A DNA stretch of 64,000 nucleotides from Sabellastarte sp. h YS-2021 (GCA_964017235.1 OZ024936.1:32262040-32326039), one strand, 5' to 3'. Counted from the stretch's first letter, positions 1 through 11,400 are shown. Numbers and translations: made by a program. The notes: generated by a model not told the origin, from the letters alone.

Positions 1-34
1 ATTCCTACATAATTCTACGAGTTGTATCATCATT

Positions 35-2240
35 ATGTCGTCACCTGGACAGAAAAGAGGAACCTGCGGGCACGTTATGGCTGTTTTTGATAACCACAAG
101 AAATGTGCACGTTACAGGGACAAGGGAGTGGGTGATGATCCATGTGTTAAAAATTAGGAATGTAAGATCTGTCAGGCTCTCACACCTGCGCAGTTGAAGC
201 AACTTTCCACCCCCACCAACCAGTCCAGGAAGAGAACGTGAATTGAAGAAGTCGTCTTCAGATTCCCCTGCTAGTGTTACCCCCACTCTCGTGGACCCAG
301 TAAACGTCAGTGTGTTGGGACGGGTACACAAGGAATCTGATGGAAGTTCACCTGCTAGCAAGAAGAAGAGGGCAGACCCTTCCCCTACTCCCAAGGCTAG
401 CAGTAAGAAGAAATCCAACGGCAAGTCGAGCTCTGGTGATCTGAAGGAACTGGATGAGAAATGGTGTGAACATTTTGCCAGGCCGGAGGCTATGCTGGTG
501 TCCAAGACGTTTACGGTTCCTGTGAATCCTGTACAGAACCCCCCTTTAGTGGTTACCAGTGATCAGCCCTTTTTTATCTTGGCAGCTCCACCAGTGGCTT
601 GTCCTCTGGTGTAACTGTTGGGGGCACCAGTTCCAGTCTTGTTCAGACCACCGGTGAGGCTGCTGTGATGAGAGAAGCTGGCAACAAGAGTGCTACCCAC
701 CCTGTTGAGGGTCCCGGTACTGATGTGAAGCAGCAGAATGTCACCCAGTCTGTTGAGGCTCCCGGTGCAGGGACGGCCACCCAGCCTGTTGAGGCTCCCG
801 GTGCAGGTCCTGATGTTCTGCCAACCGGTACCGGTAGTGCTGCTCTACATGCTGAGTTTTCCGGTTCTGAGAGTGAGGAACAACTCCAGAGTGATCCAGG
901 ATCTCCCGTTGATGGCAACGTCCGGGATGGTTCCCCAGACCTCTCCAAGAATGAAGCAGCTGATCAAGAACTGTCTGAAGAGTCTACCTACAGGGAGACT
1001 ATCAGAGGCGTGAGGTCGTTTATGGGTTGGCATCAGATCCCTGAATTTGATAGTGTGTCTTCTGCAGATAACAACCCTTTTGCCGGTTCCCAAGCTCCAC
1101 CAACCGGTAAAGTGTCTGTGAAGTTACTGCTAGACGACTGGCTGTGCAGGAAGATGGAGAAATTAATTAAACCTCACTGTTGCTGAAGGCTAGCCTTCCA
1201 GAAGTACTGAACCTGCTGGACTGCTCCGGGACCAATTTGTCAATACGTCGTTTAAATGGTACGACATGCATGTTGACAAGAAGAACTGTGATAAATCCAC
1301 TGTGTTCCTGGTCTCCGGAACCAGCAAAGCTCAACAGTACCTTCAGTAGGGTTGCCAGGTGAAATCTACCTACTGTCCCACCCTCCCGGGCCCTTAGTCA
1401 GGACATCTTGAGGCGTTGGGAGAGAGCAGCCAGAGAACAATCGTTTATGTGCAACCAGGCTGCTGGACTCTCCAGATGTTTAACTAGGGTGCAGGATTCT
1501 ATGTCTACACAATTGAGAAGTTTGCATGTAGACAAAGGCAACGGCAAGTCTTCTGAAAAAATGCAGCAGGCTGTGGATGAACTGGGATATTTGGTTACCT
1601 TTAACCGGTCCACCTCCCAAGCCATGGGCAGGACAATGCAGGACTTGTCAGAAGGTGTGTTTAGTAGTGTCGCAAACTTCACCCTGGCACATAGAGACAA
1701 TTATCTGGAATATTTACACGCCAGGGTTAAACAGGACACGCTTGCTGCACTGCATACTGTACCCATTCATATACACTCACTGTTCCAGGACCCGCTTCTC
1801 ATGAAGGCAGAAGAAGAAGTGGCCAGAAGTGAGGAGAGGCGTTCTTCTAGCCAGTAACACTGGAAGCCCGGTCGTTTTCATCCTTATGCTTTCAGTGACA
1901 AGCCATTGCTTCAACAGAACCAGAAATCAACTGTGCCAGCTTGGAAGCAAATAAGAGAACGCCAGCAAAGCAGTAAAGGTCGTGGCAAGGCCTCCACCTT
2001 TTCACAGAAGCCGGCCAAGGGTTCCAAGTCACGTAAATGACAATTACTGTGTACAGTGTGCTACCGGGCTGAAGGACTTTGTATGTGTGCCCGGTCAGTT
2101 AGACTTGAACCCTTCACCGGTGGTGGCCAAGGACAAGATAATGACCAGTAAGAGCGAGATTGTATTTTTACATGTAAACTCTTGTGTTGCAAATGTTCAT
2201 TCTGTCACCGGGTTGCCACAAAAGAAAGGCGTAAATCCCA
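35..2240 (+). mobile_element. DIRS copy 1: gag-like region (fossil)
   Basis: Starts with a cysteine-rich segment whose spacing (CxxCRDKG...CxxC) also opens the gag-like regions of the minus-strand copies at 8379 and 56583. Basic and serine-rich stretches follow, then a Pro/Gly/Val-rich tract with a repeated 'VEAPG' motif around 690-830. It later contains a helical segment ending in an 'AEEE-xxSEER' motif near 1810-1850 that recurs in the nested fragment at 7653-8683. Known gag proteins of this order are poorly conserved, so the assignment rests on position ahead of the reverse transcriptase and on the shared start. Broken, with several breaks. Confidence 0.7.
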
Positions 2241-2442
2241 ACTAGAAAAATGTTTTTGCTGACAAAAACGAAGCAGCCCTGATGAAAAAGTGCGAAGAAA
2301 GCCGTAAAAGATGTCAAGATATGCATCACAAGAAATAGAAAATGTAAAGTTTATTACATTGTGTATGTTACCATATTTAACAAATGAAAGAACGACCACA
2401 GCTTGGCAGAAGAGAAATTGTAGGTGTGAAATTTACTTCTCA

Positions 2443-3280
2443 AAAGAATGTATGTCCGATGCGCGGAAAAAATGCCTCCTGGAAAAAATGCCTTCTAGAA
2501 AATATGCCTCCTAGGAAATATACCTCCTAGAATGAATGCCTCCTGAATATTTTGTGACCAGGAAAAATACCTCCTAAGAAAAAAAAGTTCTTTCAAGTAT
2601 TATAACACTAGAGGTTCACATTACAACTTCAGAGGCATCTTCATTTTTTCCACTTGAGTCTTATAGTCGCCAATGCCTGTCAAAAATTCAGTCTTTTACC
2701 CATTTTGCTTAGCTGTACAAAGGTATGTAAGTTTCTCTTGTCAGGTTTTGCTGGTGCTTCTCACTCTTTTGGCTGGCTGCTCATCCCTGGTTTCCATTAT
2801 GACAGGTGTCGTGTTTTTCTTGTAATTACATTTCTGCCCCTCCTAGTGCATCTAACTGCGATCAACTCCTTACAGAGGGGATAACCTATGTTGTAATTTG
2901 ATAAGAATGCATATTGTAAGCCATAAAGGCCACAACTATTTCATCAAGAAACCTCACAGCCATAAATCCTGCTTTTAAACTGGTCCAGAGTACAGCTGAA
3001 GGGATACCCTTTCAAGAAGATATTTGTAATTTGTACTTCATGATATTGTACGTTCTGGTTTTGACTGTACATATCTGAAATTAACATGTTTTTGATATTA
3101 TACGTTATAGGTTTCATATGTTTACAAGTTGAAATAACTTTTTTTTTTCTCAGGAGGCATTTTTTCCTAGTCACAAAATATCCAGGAGGCATTCTTTCCA
3201 GGAGGCATTTTTTTTCTGTGAGGCATTTTGTCCAGGAGGCATTTTTTTTCCCGGATTCTGTATGTCCTACATTCTTTGGT
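2443..3280. mobile_element. MITE-like element with inverted ends rich in GGAGGCATTTTTT
   Basis: The left part (2443-2590) carries several copies of 'AAAAAATGCCTCCT', and the right part (3150-3280) carries several copies of the reverse complement 'AGGAGGCATTTTTT'. The outer flanks also match in inverted orientation: AAAGAATGTATGTCC on the left against GGACATAC...CATTCTTT read on the right. Arms of about 120 bp surround about 560 bp of A/T-rich DNA. No coding capacity is seen. It sits inside the family I element, which sits inside DIRS copy 1. Confidence 0.6.
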
Positions 3281-3439
3281 AATGTTCTCGAAAAGAGGTC
3301 TCAAGTGAAAGGGTACACTGACCACAGACATTTCTGTTCAAAATGACATTAGTATCAGACTTAAGTATAAAACACTAATTGAATGCAGTGGACTAAGATG
3401 CTTAAGAACTATTGTTTAAAGTTACTGATTGTGCTTCAA

Positions 3440-3870
3440 CTAAAAACTTAACAAAACCACTAATAAAATCCAGTGAACCAAAGTGCGTTAGACTTTTTGT
3501 TCAAAAGTTACTGATTTTGCTTCAGTGTTATTGCTTACAAGAAAAATCAAGTTACAAACAAGTCAAGCTATAGCGCTAGAAAAATGTTACTGGATTTATT
3601 GGGAAAGAAAAGTATGAGTTTATATACTGCAATATTTATGAATGATTTAGCAATTGAAATTAAAAATCTAGGCTTAGGAATAAGAGTAGGAGATCATAAT
3701 CCATTCCACACTTCAATAATGCACAAAATTAAGACCAAACAAGTTACTGGACTTGTTGTAGCTGTGGAAAAAGTAGCCTAATAACATATTTTAACAAAAT
3801 GCTGTGAACACAATACTTTTCAAGTTATAAGTGATTTAGTGCATCACTTCAGGAATTTGAATGCATTGAA
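3440..3870 (+). repeat. Degraded family II-type tandem repeats
   Basis: Phrases such as 'gtagctgtgg', 'agtagc', 'aacaacatatt'-like and 'caatacttttcaagttata' match the later part of the array at 15560-17240 in the same order. This suggests old, diverged copies of the 133-bp family II monomer. The open frame at 3584-3781 is a by-product of the repeat and is not called as a gene. Confidence 0.45.
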
Positions 3871-4009
3871 GTTTCAAAAATTCATTTTCCACTTGAGCTA
3901 AAATTAATTAAATGTAGAAGTCTAAGTGAAATGGAAGAAAGTAAAAGAAAACAATATACATTCGAAAGAATAGCATAAATATTCCACTTTTTTTGTTCCA
4001 CTTTTGCTT

Positions 4010-4040
4010 CACACACACACATATATATCTATCTATCATC
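4010..4040. repeat. CA/TA/TATC microsatellite
   Basis: A short run of CA dinucleotides followed by TA and CTAT units. Nothing else is attached to it. Confidence 0.8.
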
Positions 4041-4689
4041 TCCCTCCATCAACCCCGCCCCACTTCCCCCACTGAGGCCATTCTTTTTTTCCACTTGCTT
4101 TTTATGTGCACTAAAGGGGAGTGGGGGGTTGTTTCTGCATAGAAAGACTTTCCATAAATGTGCCTTTTGATAGATATCACGCAAAAGCAAATACAGAGTT
4201 GGGCAGGAAGAAGAAAAGGACAAGTCATTCATTTCCACTCAGCTGGAGATACATAAAATGCTGTACAAGAAAAACTGTTTATGAGAAAGTGTTTTTTTTT
4301 CAAGCATCTTATATTGTGAAAGAAGTCAGGTGTATACATTTGACCAATTTATATAGTCTGTGTGAACAAGTAGCTAGATCATCAACTCCTACAAAATAAA
4401 AGTTGAATCAATTGAAGCTTTTTTTCCAAAAAGAAAAAGTTATATCCCCACAATTCCAAAAGAATGGAATCAGAAGAATGTGGTTTTTTAATCTGCCTAA
4501 AATTGGGAATTTATATTATGTGAACACTGATCAGTTGCAATATGTTAATAACCACATCAGTGCATCATAAATAGCTCATTTTTTTCTTTGAAGATGTCAT
4601 AACTTCATAAACACTAAGAGATTAGGTTTGCCAGATAGCATAAATATTTTTAAGTATACATATGCCAGGTGTGGTTTTAAAAAGTGTTA

Positions 4690-5260
4690 AAATAGATGAG
4701 GAGGGAGCAAGAAGTATATATTTATCATGTTAAGATGGCCAAAGCCTCTTAAGTACAGGAATTTTAAGTGAAATGTTATACAAAATCTTACTTTAGTATA
4801 ATCAATGTCAAGTTAAACTGATGTTACTGAACAGTAAATCAGTTAGGGGCTGAAAATCCTCATTTTCGTGTCAAGATGGCCATGACTGTACTTGTATTGG
4901 AACTCCAAGGTGGAAAGAAAATAAGAATGTCTCTAATGTCATCTTTAAAAGTGTACAAAATTTAACTGAGCTCTGCTGAACAATACGATAGCTGGAGATT
5001 AAAAACTCCATAATTTCACTGCAAGGTGACCATAACTTCATCCAAATTGCGACTTTAAGGTGACCATAAAATGAGAATGTCCCTTTTGTCATCCTTTATA
5101 AGTGTACAAAGTTTAGCTGAGGTCAGTTGAACAATAAGATAGCTGGAGGCGAAAACTTCCTTTTTTCACTGAAAAGTGACCATAACTTCATTCATATTGG
5201 GACTTTAAAGTGACCATAAAAGCAGAATGTCCTTTCTGCCAACCTTTATAAATGTCGCAA
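4690..5260 (+). repeat. Tandem repeats of about 150 bp in family I copy 1
   Basis: The markers 'gtgtacaaa', 'gatagctgga' and 'gaccataacttcat' recur at about 151 bp spacing (for example gtgtac at 4951 and 5102), with decayed units on both sides. The array occupies the place held by the 169-bp array in family I copy 2, but the monomers differ. Confidence 0.65.
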
Positions 5261-6108
5261 GTTTTATATGAAAAAAAAACTCTACATTTTAAGTTTAAGA
5301 TGGCCCTAACATTATTAATATTTGAATCATAAGGTAGTAAGAGTGTTCTTTTGATGTACCTCAATATCAATATATGTTAGATTTTTAAAAAAATGGAAAA
5401 ATAACAGGCCAGACAATTTTATTCCAATTTGATGACTTTAGGGGGGCCATAGCCCTAATAATATTAACAGTTTAAGGTCACCATAAAGTCAGGATAATCC
5501 TTTGGTGAATCTTAATATATATGCCAAGTTTGGTTGAAGAGTGTGGAAAACTAAGTGAATTGGAGGGTTAAAACCCATGTTTTGGTCATTAAGGTGACCT
5601 TAAGTTTGCAGATACAGAGCTAAAACTTCGGCGTGTGAAAGATTATCAAAAAGTAGCTGAATAAGTTATTCAAACAAAACGCCGAAATCCTAACCGTTTT
5701 TGAGATACAGACCAAGTACCCATTTTTAAAAATTTTACAAAAATAAAACTCCTCCCATTCAGGTATCTATGGTGTGATTGATGAGAAAATCCTTTCCGAC
5801 CTTGGAAATTTGGTCTAGAATGTACCAGATAAATTTTATAGCACAGGTGTGTGTCATTTTTTCCGAAACGCGATGACGGGGTGTTTTGGAGTTATGCTTA
5901 AGGTTACCTTAAGTAAAGCTTAAGGTCTGCGCAAAGTATCCCAAAAATTTTTCCCGCCCCTATAGTTTTAAAGAAAGATAAGAAGGAAAGAAAAATTTGA
6001 AAGGCTAAGAAGTTATTCAAGGGAGACCATAATCCGGCGGCGGTGATCAGTCGAACTTCGGTGAAAACAAATAAGCGTCCCTGACGGGCCGCTTAATTGT
6101 TGTTACAA

Positions 6109-7652
6109 TCACACAGAAATAAAATATGTGAAAGATGTTTCCTGTGTAGGTCACTTGAGTTCTGCAAATGTTGTCACAAATGTCCCAACTGTTGCTATAA
6201 ATCCACCTGTAGGGGCAAGGTTACATCAGTTTTGGGAGAAGTGGGAAGCTCTGGGTTCGAGTTCAAAGGTGGTCACAATACTGAGAGAGGGCTACACCCC
6301 CCCCCCCCCTTCCGGTTCACACCCAATCTTACCAGGTCACCAACTGTCATAAGCAACTATGTCAACCCACAGAGACAGTCCAACCTTTTGGAGGCACTGT
6401 ATCAGCTGATGAACAAAAATGCAGTGGAACTGGTAGCAAACCAAAACTCACTCTGTTTTTACAACCAGCTATTTTTGGTACCCAAACCCAACAACCGGTG
6501 GAGACCTATCCTGGACCTGAGCACCTTGAACACCTTCCTAAACACAGAGTCGTTCAAAATGGAGACCCCAGAGACAATAAGAACCTCCCTACAGGACGCA
6601 TACTTCCATATACCAATTCACAGTCAGTCCAGGAAGTACATCCGTTTTCACATCCAGGGTCAGTCCTACCAGTTCAAAGCCCTACCATTTGGCCTGTCCA
6701 CAGCACCCATGGAGTTCACAATGGTGGCCAAAGAGGTCAAACTGATGGCTTTACAGAGAGGTATAAGAATCCACCAGTACCTAGACGACTGGTTGGTGAG
6801 AGCCACATCCCACCAAACTTGTTTCCAGCATACACAGACCTTGGTAGCTCTCTGTCGAAAACTAGGTTGGCTGGTGAACAAGGAGAAGTCAGAACTGGAC
6901 CCAAAACAGGTTTTCAACTTCCTAGGTTACCAGTTCGACCTCAGGGAGGGCAAGGTCAGACCCACACGAGAGCATTGGCAGACCTTAACAGACAAGATAT
7001 TGTCAATAATGTCCTGTCCTGGCAGTTCATGTCCCTCATAGGACTTCAAACAGCCATAGAAAAGCAAGTCCATCGAGGTCAACTTCATATGAGACCCATA
7101 CATTGGCACTTGAAGAACAACTGGAGGGTACCAGAATCACTAGAAAAGGTGATACCCATTCCCAGGTCACTCCAGCCCCATTTAAGGTGGAGGCTGGAGG
7201 AAAGCAATGTGCTTCCAGGTCAACCATTACACCCACTAAAACATGCTCTGCAGATATTTACAGATGCATCAAAAGAAGGGTGCTCTGCAGATATTTACAG
7301 ACGCATCAAAAGAAGGGTGGGGCACTCACTTAAACGAACGCACTGCAAGGGGACCTGGTCCCTTCCAGAAAGCAAGTTGCACATAAACCACTTGGAACTA
7401 AAGACGGTCTTTCTGGCCCTAAAAGAGTTCCAAGACCTCTGTTCAAACAACATAGTCCTGGTAGCCACAGACAACACAACAGTGGTTGCCTATATCAACA
7501 AGGAAGGGGGGATGAAGTCAGGCTCCCTGTGTGCCCTACTGTGGAGAATCCTGTCCTGGTGCACCAGGAAACAGGTAAGTCTCAAGGCACGTCACATCCC
7601 CAGCCGGCTGAACGTGATAGCAGACAATGTATCCAGACTTGGCCAGACCATT
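6109..7652 (+). mobile_element. DIRS copy 1: reverse transcriptase and RNase H (fossil)
   Basis: The reverse transcriptase palm is recognisable: the YLDDW catalytic motif near 6775-6795, preceded by an 'ALPFGLSTAP' block and followed by 'GWLVNKEKSEL'. RNase H follows, with 'IFTDAS' near 7250, an 'ELK' block and a 'TDNTTVV' block near 7470-7485. The order matches DIRS1-type elements, where RNase H directly follows the reverse transcriptase. A nested DIRS fragment begins at 7653. Broken, with a handful of breaks. The continuation lies beyond the insertion at 8684. Confidence 0.85.
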
Positions 7653-8683
7653 GCGACCTTGATGTCAGTGTGGAGTACCGGACGAATGCCTCTCCTCACT
7701 CTTACTGATTTCCTCTTCAGCCTTGGCAATAAGCTGATCCGGGAACAGTGCGTTTAGATGAACTGCAGACGTTCTCAAGGCAGGGACTGGATTTCTCCAC
7801 AGGCAGACTCGTATCAACAGGCAGATTGCTGGTGGTGGCACCAGGATCAAAAAATGGCTTCTGAGTGGGAGTCACATCTGAAGCTGGTTTCACAACCGGT
7901 TCAACCGGCACTGTGAAAGTCTTGGCTAGAAGCATCGCCTCAAGACGGGAGAACCTCTCTGCCCACTTGTCATCCAGCTGTTTTAAATCTTCAGCTGATG
8001 GTCTGCTTGAAGATCTCTTCCTGCTGGCAGAAGGCTTAGGAGACTCACTACGTTTCGTCTTCTTGGATGGGGTAGACTGCACAGCCTTCACCTTCTCCAC
8101 TTTATCCAGTACACTAACGTGTGTTGGGTCCACGAGAGTGGAAGTGGATGAGGTCGTAGTTGTAGTCGTCGTCTTCTTCTCTTTTCTATCTCTATAAGTT
8201 AGTGTGGCCAACTGAAGGGTCTGCTCAGGGGTAAACCCTCTACAGATATCACATTCTTTCTTCTGGACGCAGGGGTTGTCGCCTAGCCCTTTGTCCCTAC
8301 AACGCGCACACTTGGAGTGAGAATCAATCCTAGCTATAGCGTGTCCACAGGAACCTTGTCTTTGTCCTGGAGAAGACATAGTTGTAGAATAATACTTCTA
8401 AACTTCTAAAAGATGAATCAAAACAGTTGAATTCAGTGTAGAACCAAAAGTTCGCTTGTCGTGAAAACACGTCTTCACTCTCCGCGCGCCAAACGAAAAA
8501 GATGCAACATCACGTTGTCTAGACAGGAAGAGGAAGTACGATGCGCCCACCTGGCGAATGCGCTCTCCTGACCGGTCCTGCCGGTATTATATACAGGACG
8601 TCTTTTTCTGGTGTTTGGCGGGACCGGTCGCGCCGACCGGTAAAGCAGTTGTCCATTGGAATGGATGTATTAACGCAATAAAA
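7653..8683 (-). mobile_element. Nested DIRS 5'-end fragment (left inverted repeat plus gag-like start), fossil
   Basis: On the minus strand this begins at the DIRS 5' terminus (TTTTATTGCG at 8683 downward). It then has the promoter-like inverted repeat and a gag-like start with the CxxCRDKG cysteine motif (about 8379 down to 7720). It lies inside copy 1 in the opposite orientation: host sequence 'LGQTI' stops at 7652, and the downstream block containing 'LEVFQ' resumes at 8684, as shown by the continuous copy at 52058-56888. It is a shortened copy, not a full element, and is broken. Confidence 0.75.
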
Positions 8684-10120
8684 TGGTTCCTTCACCTAGA
8701 AGTGTTTCAACCTATATGCTGCCGGTGGCACCAGCCTCAAATGGACTTGTTTGCCACCAGATTCAACAACAAACTCCCACAGTTTGTTACCGGTCCCAGA
8801 CCCCCAGGCTTGGGCAGTGGATACACTCAGCCTGTCTTGGGAAAATCTCGACCCATATGCCTTCCCACCAGCAGCCATCTTGGACAAAGTGGTGGAGAAG
8901 TTACAGGACTACCCCTGCAACAGGACCCCAGGGTGGCCCAACATGCACTGGTTTTGGGATCTAGTGGCAATGTCCAGTCAGATCCCTGTGTCTGCCCAAC
9001 CTGCCCAATCTGGTAACTCAACCATTCAACCAGACCCTGCACAGGAACCTGTCAAACCTGAACTTACATGCCTGGCTCCTAGAGGCACAGCAATCAAGGA
9101 GCAGGGGTTCTCTGAGGCAGTGGCAGCACAAATTGAGGCTCCTCAAAGAGAATCAACCAGATCCGTCTATGAGGCAAAGTGGACCATTTTTACGAAGTGG
9201 TGCCTCAGTAATCAGGTGAACTTCAGGGCACCACCTCTAAAAGCCATAGCTGACTTCCTGTTGCACCTGTTTCAGGATAGGAAGTTGCAACCTGGTACCA
9301 TTGATGGTTACAGATCAGCCATTGCTGACAAATTGGGCAACTCTACCATTAATGTCAGCAAAGATGAGAATCTCACCCATCTCCTGGATAGTTTCCATAG
9401 AGACAGGCCCAAGGGCAGGAGGGGTATACCCTCCTGGAACCTGTCCCTGGTCTTACACCAGCTGACTAAGGCTCCCTTTGAACCTTTAAAAGAGGCCTCA
9501 CTAAAACACTTGACCTTCAAGACTGTTTTTCTGCTGGCCCTGGGTTCTGGTAAACGCAGGAGTGAGATCCATGCTTGGCTACATAAGAAGGTGTCCTTGT
9601 ACCCCTCACCCAGCTTTCTGTCCAAGAATCAGCTGGCTAAGGAGAGTCCAGATAGTGTGGCTCCAGTGGTCATACCAGCCCTGGCCCCCACTCTGGATAA
9701 GTCACTCAAGGGTGACAGGGTCCTTGTGTCCAGTTAGAGCCCTTCCTTATTACTTGGATGGGACCTCAGATCTTAGGCAGAACAAGAAGTTGGTCTTTGT
9801 CTCCTTCAAGAAAGGTTTTGATAAGGACACCTCAAACGCCACCATTTCCTCATGGATCAAGCAGACTGTGATCCTTTGTTATGAGCTCTCTGACCAGGAG
9901 GCCCTCGCACTGCATCAGGTCAAAGCCCATGATGTCATGGCCTTTGCTGCTTCTAAGGCCTTCCAGTCAGGGGTCTCCTCAGAGCAGATTCTCTCAGCCT
10001 GCCAACGGAAATCCCATAACACAATTTTATTTGAAGGATGTGGCTTGGGCAGATACAGAGCTTTTTCATTTAGGGCCAGTGGTGGCTGCCCAACAGGTCC
10101 ACCACCAAGCCCCAAAATGA
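8684..10120 (+). mobile_element. DIRS copy 1: C-terminal RNase H region and tyrosine recombinase (fossil)
   Basis: After a conserved 'QMDLFATRFNN' block comes a recombinase-like domain: an N-terminal SAM-like part ('STRSVYEAKW', near 9150), then 'ALGSGKRRSEIHAW' (near 9535-9575), and a C-terminal block with 'HQVKAHDVMAFAASKAFQSG' (near 9910-9980). These match the DIRS tyrosine recombinase order. The same blocks are found in the three minus-strand copies. In this order the enzyme integrates a circular DNA without making target-site duplications. Broken, with several breaks. Confidence 0.8.
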
Positions 10121-10395
10121 GGAGATATGTAAATATGTATATATGTACATATAAAAAAAGCTGTGACTTGCTTCCTTTGGGAACTTTAATTCTTGGGACT
10201 GAACTCAGCAAATCTGGGAAAGAAAAAAAGGGGGGGAGGGCAACGTCGGTTGATTCCCGGTAACCCGTTAGTTGGTAGCCGACCTTGACCTCACAGGGTT
10301 CTTTGACCCTAGGTCAAAATGGGCCTTCTCAATTTTTGTTCTGTGTTCACTTGTGTCCCTAGCAGCTTACCTGCCTTCCAAGCGGTAGTTATTCA

Positions 10396-10483
10396 GCAAT
10401 TGTCCATTGGATAGGATGTATTAACGCAATAAAACTGCAAATTTAATAAAATTTTTATAAGTTAATACCCTATCCAATGGACA
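10396..10483 (+). repeat. DIRS copy 1: internal complementary region (ICR)
   Basis: Reads GCAATTGTCCATTGG...GCAATAAAA followed at once by ..GCAAATTTAATAA...CCCTATCCAATGGACA. This is the reverse complement of the element's right end joined to its left end. It is the diagnostic feature of DIRS elements, in which the ICR is thought to template completion of a circle. Confidence 0.8.
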
Positions 10484-10757
10484 GGCAAGCCCACCCATCC
10501 GGCCCCGCTATCAGCTTACTAGGGGTCTAAATATGTTTAGACAACGAAAAAGATGCTATGACGTCACACTGTCTAAACAGGAAGGAAGTACGATGCGCCA
10601 TCTAGCGAATGCACACTCTGTGACCGGTCCTGCCGCTGTTATATACAGGACGTCTTTTTCTGGTGTTTGGCGGGACCGGTTGCGCCGACCGGTAAAGCAA
10701 TTATCCATTGGATAGGGTATTCACTTATAAAAATTAATTTACTTATTAAATTTGCAA
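10484..10757 (+). repeat. DIRS copy 1: right inverted repeat and 3' terminus
   Basis: Contains the reverse complement of the DIRS 5' region: TGACGTCA at 10559-10566, a TCTAAACAGG-type block, a TATA-like 'TTATATACAGG' near 10640, 'GCGGGACCGG' and the CCATTGGATAGGG box. It closes with an A/T-rich tail ending TTGCAA. The sequence after 10757 is unrelated. Confidence 0.75.
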
Positions 10758-10821
10758 TTTAGATTATTATTAATAAGATTATTTACATTTCAGTGCAGCT
10801 GTCACTAAGAGACTTTAGATA

Positions 10822-11040
10822 ATTATTGTGTTAATACATCTTATGTCATGGAGAAATAGTTATAATGCCGGGGCCAGCAGGCCTTGCCAAATGTCAGAAA
10901 AAACATGCTGTGTCTCTACCGGCGACACTGGCCATGTTGTCACCATTCGCTACGTGGCATACAGTACTTCTTTTCTTGCTAGAGATTGTGACGTCATTTG
11001 GCGTATTTGCAGACAAGATGTGTTTTTGAAGAACTATCAA
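10822..11040 (+). mobile_element. Strongly diverged DIRS 5' end (fossil)
   Basis: 'GTTAATACATCTTATG', 'GCCAAATGTCAGAAAAAACA', 'ACCGGC', 'CGCTACGTGGC', 'TGACGTCATTTGGCG' and 'AAGATGTGTTTT' occur in the same order and spacing as the 5' end and leader of the younger copies (compare 56888 down to 56640). It is in sense orientation and starts about 65 bp after the 3' end of copy 1. It is the oldest-looking DIRS piece in the window. No coding part follows. Confidence 0.6.
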
Positions 11041-11139
11041 TTTTCAAAGATTTTTGCAATTTTACAAAAGGAAGCAGTATAAGCAGTTTTTTACCCCACA
11101 GCCCTTAGGGGCTGTCTGGGTATTGTTTTTGCCTTGACC

Positions 11140-11400
11140 TTGGACCTTGCCGTAGTGACTTTGAGTTTGAAAATCTTGTCCAGGCTGTATCTCAGAAACC
11201 GTAAGGTGTAGGAAGTTGACACTTGGTAGGGACATTCGTTGGAGCTTATAGGTATGCAGTCACCTTGATTCACCTTTGACCTTGCTATATTGTCCTTGAG
11301 TTTGAAAATCTTGTCTGGGCTATATCTCAGAAACCGTAAGGTGTAGGAAGTTGATACTTGGTAGGGGCATTGGTTAGGGGGTGTCGGTGTGCAACATCAT
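11140..11400 (+). repeat. Two-copy tandem repeat of 135 bp
   Basis: 'GAGTTTGAAAATCTTGTC' occurs at 11163 and 11298. Both copies continue with 'TATCTCAGAAACCGTAAGG' and 'ACTTGGTAGGG'. Phrases of this type are common in the satellite-like repeats of this genome. No gene is seen. Confidence 0.8.

Larger units (their letters stand above)
2241..6108 (+). mobile_element. Hairpin-ended array element, family I, copy 1 (Helentron/HINE-like), inserted in DIRS copy 1
   Basis: Left end: an imperfect hairpin (GTTTTTGC at 2252 against a CAAAAAC arm) followed by a degraded AAGC-xxCCC motif. Right end: AAGCGTCCC at 6073, a short loop, then a near-complementary arm ending GCTT at 6094. The second copy at 44290-48790 has the same parts in better condition. 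Inside are a MITE-like element (2443-3280), degraded repeats of the family II type (about 3440-3870) and tandem repeats of about 150 bp (about 4700-5260). No protein is recognisable, so it is non-autonomous. Helentron-associated assignment is by architecture only: subterminal inverted motif, 3' hairpin, internal array. Confidence 0.55.
1..10757 (+). mobile_element. DIRS-like retroelement copy 1, fossil, interrupted twice
   Basis: A tyrosine-recombinase (DIRS order) retroelement on the plus strand. The window opens just upstream of its gag-like start, so the left inverted repeat lies outside. The parts run gag-like region, reverse transcriptase with RNase H, tyrosine recombinase, internal complementary region, right inverted repeat. 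The gag-like part stops near 2240 and the reverse transcriptase part resumes near 6108; the uninterrupted minus-strand copy at 52058-56888 has these two regions side by side, so 2241-6108 is an insertion. A second insertion lies at 7653-8683. The element is broken, with many breaks, and looks older than the copy at 52058-56888. The right end is the terminal TTGCAA at 10752-10757. Confidence 0.85.

Noticed and set aside
2944-3346. Open frames in the MITE at 2443-3280
   Set aside because: They read through the inverted GGAGGCATTTTTT repeats and have phenylalanine-rich, low-complexity translations.
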